Made by a program: the position numbers and the translations under genes
From: a bacterium
GTDB lineage: Bacteria; Latescibacterota; UBA2968; GCA-2709665
Length of the DNA: 6,832 nucleotides
Assembly (NCBI GenBank): GCA_027619145.1
Contig: JAQCGA010000222.1
Coordinates: forward strand, 1-6,832
Reading direction: 5' to 3'
The notes under the pieces: generated by a model
Seen by the model: only the letters and a program-made list of their open reading frames with translations
What the model was told of the DNA's origin: nothing
The model's database searches: none
In this document: piece after piece, positions 5,827-6,832 of the stretch
Layout of the letters: each line of letters starts with the position of its first letter
Position numbering within the stretch: position 1 is the first letter of the stretch

Positions 5827-6825
5827 TTAGTCATCATCTCCTCGGTCCACCCAGAACTTCGCCCATACCGGCCGATGGTCAGATACTGCGAGAGAAGCCG
5901 CTTCGTCGTGGTTGCCGAATACCCTCTGGTCGAACCGGTCGATGCCCCAAGCTTCGGCATATTCTGCCGTGGCGGTACGCGGAATCCAGATGTTGTCGTA
6001 GAGGCTGGTTTCTGTGATTGTGGTCCGTACATCGCCTGTGAAGAGGGGGCGCAGGTGGACGCGTAATGTCTGGAATCCTTCGTCATCTGGTTCCAGATTG
6101 AAATCACCGAGGAGAATGACGTCTTGCTCTTCCGGGTTCGTATCCCGGACGGTTTGCCAGACGGTGTCCAGGAGGAGCGCTTCTGCGCGACGTTCGCTTT
6201 TTGAGTTTCCGTAGATTGCGTGAATGGAGATAAGGGTGAAGTCGAAGTCTCCTGCGCGGAAGGTTGCAACATAAGGCTCTCGAATGAAGAGATCGCCTGG
6301 GTCCGACCAGATTTGACCTGCTTCGGCTACTGAGATCTTGTCCTGGCGATAGAGAAAGGCGTAGCGCTCGAATGAGGATCCTCGACCTACGGGGCTGGAG
6401 ATTTCGGCCTGGTAGGTATGGCCACGGTTTGCAAGGATCGCCAGGGTGCGGTCAATGACTTCCTGGTCCCGGAGTTCTTGTATGGCGATCAGATCAAATT
6501 GCTGGAGGCGGTCTGCGATGTGGCCCAGTTCGGAATCGTCTCGGATTCCCGTGGAAAAGATACGGATGTTCCAGGATGCGATAGTGATCTGACCCGGACC
6601 CGGAGCAGGGGAGGTAGATTCGCCCCAGGGAAAGACGGTGATGGTGTCCCGGACGGTGATATAGACTCTGGTGGTGTCCAGAGGACCACCAAGGCTCTGT
6701 ATCAGGGAAGCGACATCGGAAATGCCCACTGACCCATCCCCATCCTGATCGTTGAGCAGGCCGGCCCCTATGGCCAGGACGGTGAGGGCGGCCAGGAGGA
6801 TGAGGAGGGAGCGAGGGCGTTTCAT
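5827..6825 (-). CDS. Secreted endonuclease/exonuclease/phosphatase (DNase I-like) family enzyme with one dockerin-like loop
   Basis: The 332-residue protein starts with a signal peptide (MKRPR, then a hydrophobic run to about residue 24). A single dockerin-like calcium loop, DQDGDGSVGISD (26-37), follows at once with a short helix. Residues about 79-326 hold the full set of DNase I-superfamily motifs: N86 (ASWNIRIF), E117 (IAIQELRD), REP at 182-184, H202 (ISIHAIYGN), D241 and N243 (LLGDFN), D277-N278 (YDNIW) and D316-H317 (VSDHRPVWAKF). The metal-binding and general-acid/base positions therefore look intact. In this family such enzymes cleave DNA, RNA, inositol phosphates or sphingolipids. 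Export and the short DNase I-like layout suggest an extracellular nuclease, but the substrate is not proven. It is the first visible gene of an operon with the receiver after it. The start ATG is 7 bases from the window edge, so its ribosome site and promoter are not visible. Confidence 0.92.
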   Translation of the reverse strand: MKRPRSLLILLAALTVLAIGAGLLNDQDGDGSVGISDVASLIQSLGGPLDTTRVYITVRDTITVFPWGESTSPAPGPGQITIASWNIRIFSTGIRDDSELGHIADRLQQFDLIAIQELRDQEVIDRTLAILANRGHTYQAEISSPVGRGSSFERYAFLYRQDKISVAEAGQIWSDPGDLFIREPYVATFRAGDFDFTLISIHAIYGNSKSERRAEALLLDTVWQTVRDTNPEEQDVILLGDFNLEPDDEGFQTLRVHLRPLFTGDVRTTITETSLYDNIWIPRTATAEYAEAWGIDRFDQRVFGNHDEAASLAVSDHRPVWAKFWVDRGDDD

Positions 6826-6832
6826 TGAGGAG

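Noticed and set aside
1..6832. Mobile element, CRISPR array or defence system
   Set aside because: No transposase, integrase, terminal inverted repeats, regularly spaced repeats, or effector genes were recognised. The nuclease-family enzyme has a signal peptide and so is unlikely to be an intracellular defence nuclease.

Overview
The window (6832 bases, moderately GC-rich) looks like a piece of a Gram-negative-type bacterial chromosome. The organism is free-living and invests in secreted proteins that break down polymers. Two of these proteins carry dockerin-like aspartate-rich calcium loops (DxDGDGxVGxxD). Such loops are common in little-cultured FCB-group and other candidate phyla; a Latescibacterota- or Poribacteria-like source would fit, but this is inference and the sequence does not settle the phylum. 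Start codons are often not ATG: the evidence favours CTG, TTG and GTG for three of the genes.

Layout. (1) Positions 2-913, + strand: the C-terminal part of a large secreted or surface protein, with the end of a choice-of-anchor-D-like Ig domain, a cohesin-like beta domain and two dockerin-like calcium loops. (2) Positions 934-974: a perfect 16-bp hairpin that serves as a shared terminator between converging genes. (3) Positions 988-1356, - strand: a stand-alone response-regulator receiver, probably starting at a CTG codon with a strong ribosome binding site, and with its own sigma70-type promoter at 1387-1415. (4) Positions 1493-4648, - strand: a 1051-residue exported heparinase II/III-like polysaccharide lyase with a CxxC/CxxC metal-knuckle insert, read from a TTG codon. 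(5) Positions 4708-4959, - strand: a small, previously hidden reading frame ending in one membrane segment, just upstream of the lyase. (6) Positions 4960-5439: a gene-poor stretch with a 13-bp direct repeat pair, a doubtful 49-residue + strand ORF, a bidirectional terminator and a strongly base-pairing element. (7) Positions 5440-5799 and 5827-6825, - strand: a two-gene operon in which a secreted endonuclease/exonuclease/phosphatase-family enzyme is followed 27 bases later by a second stand-alone receiver.

How the genes may work together. Two exported hydrolytic or lytic enzymes, one for uronate-type polysaccharide and one for nucleic acid or phosphoesters, could scavenge extracellular polymers such as matrix polysaccharide and extracellular DNA. 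Each is followed on the same strand by a single-domain receiver with a complete phosphorylation site and no output domain. No histidine kinase lies in the window, so the receivers presumably answer to kinases encoded elsewhere. I did not find a clear new defence, mobile or RNA-guided system. The most interesting points are the repeated enzyme-then-receiver arrangement, the probable CTG start, and the structured 3' region after the second receiver.
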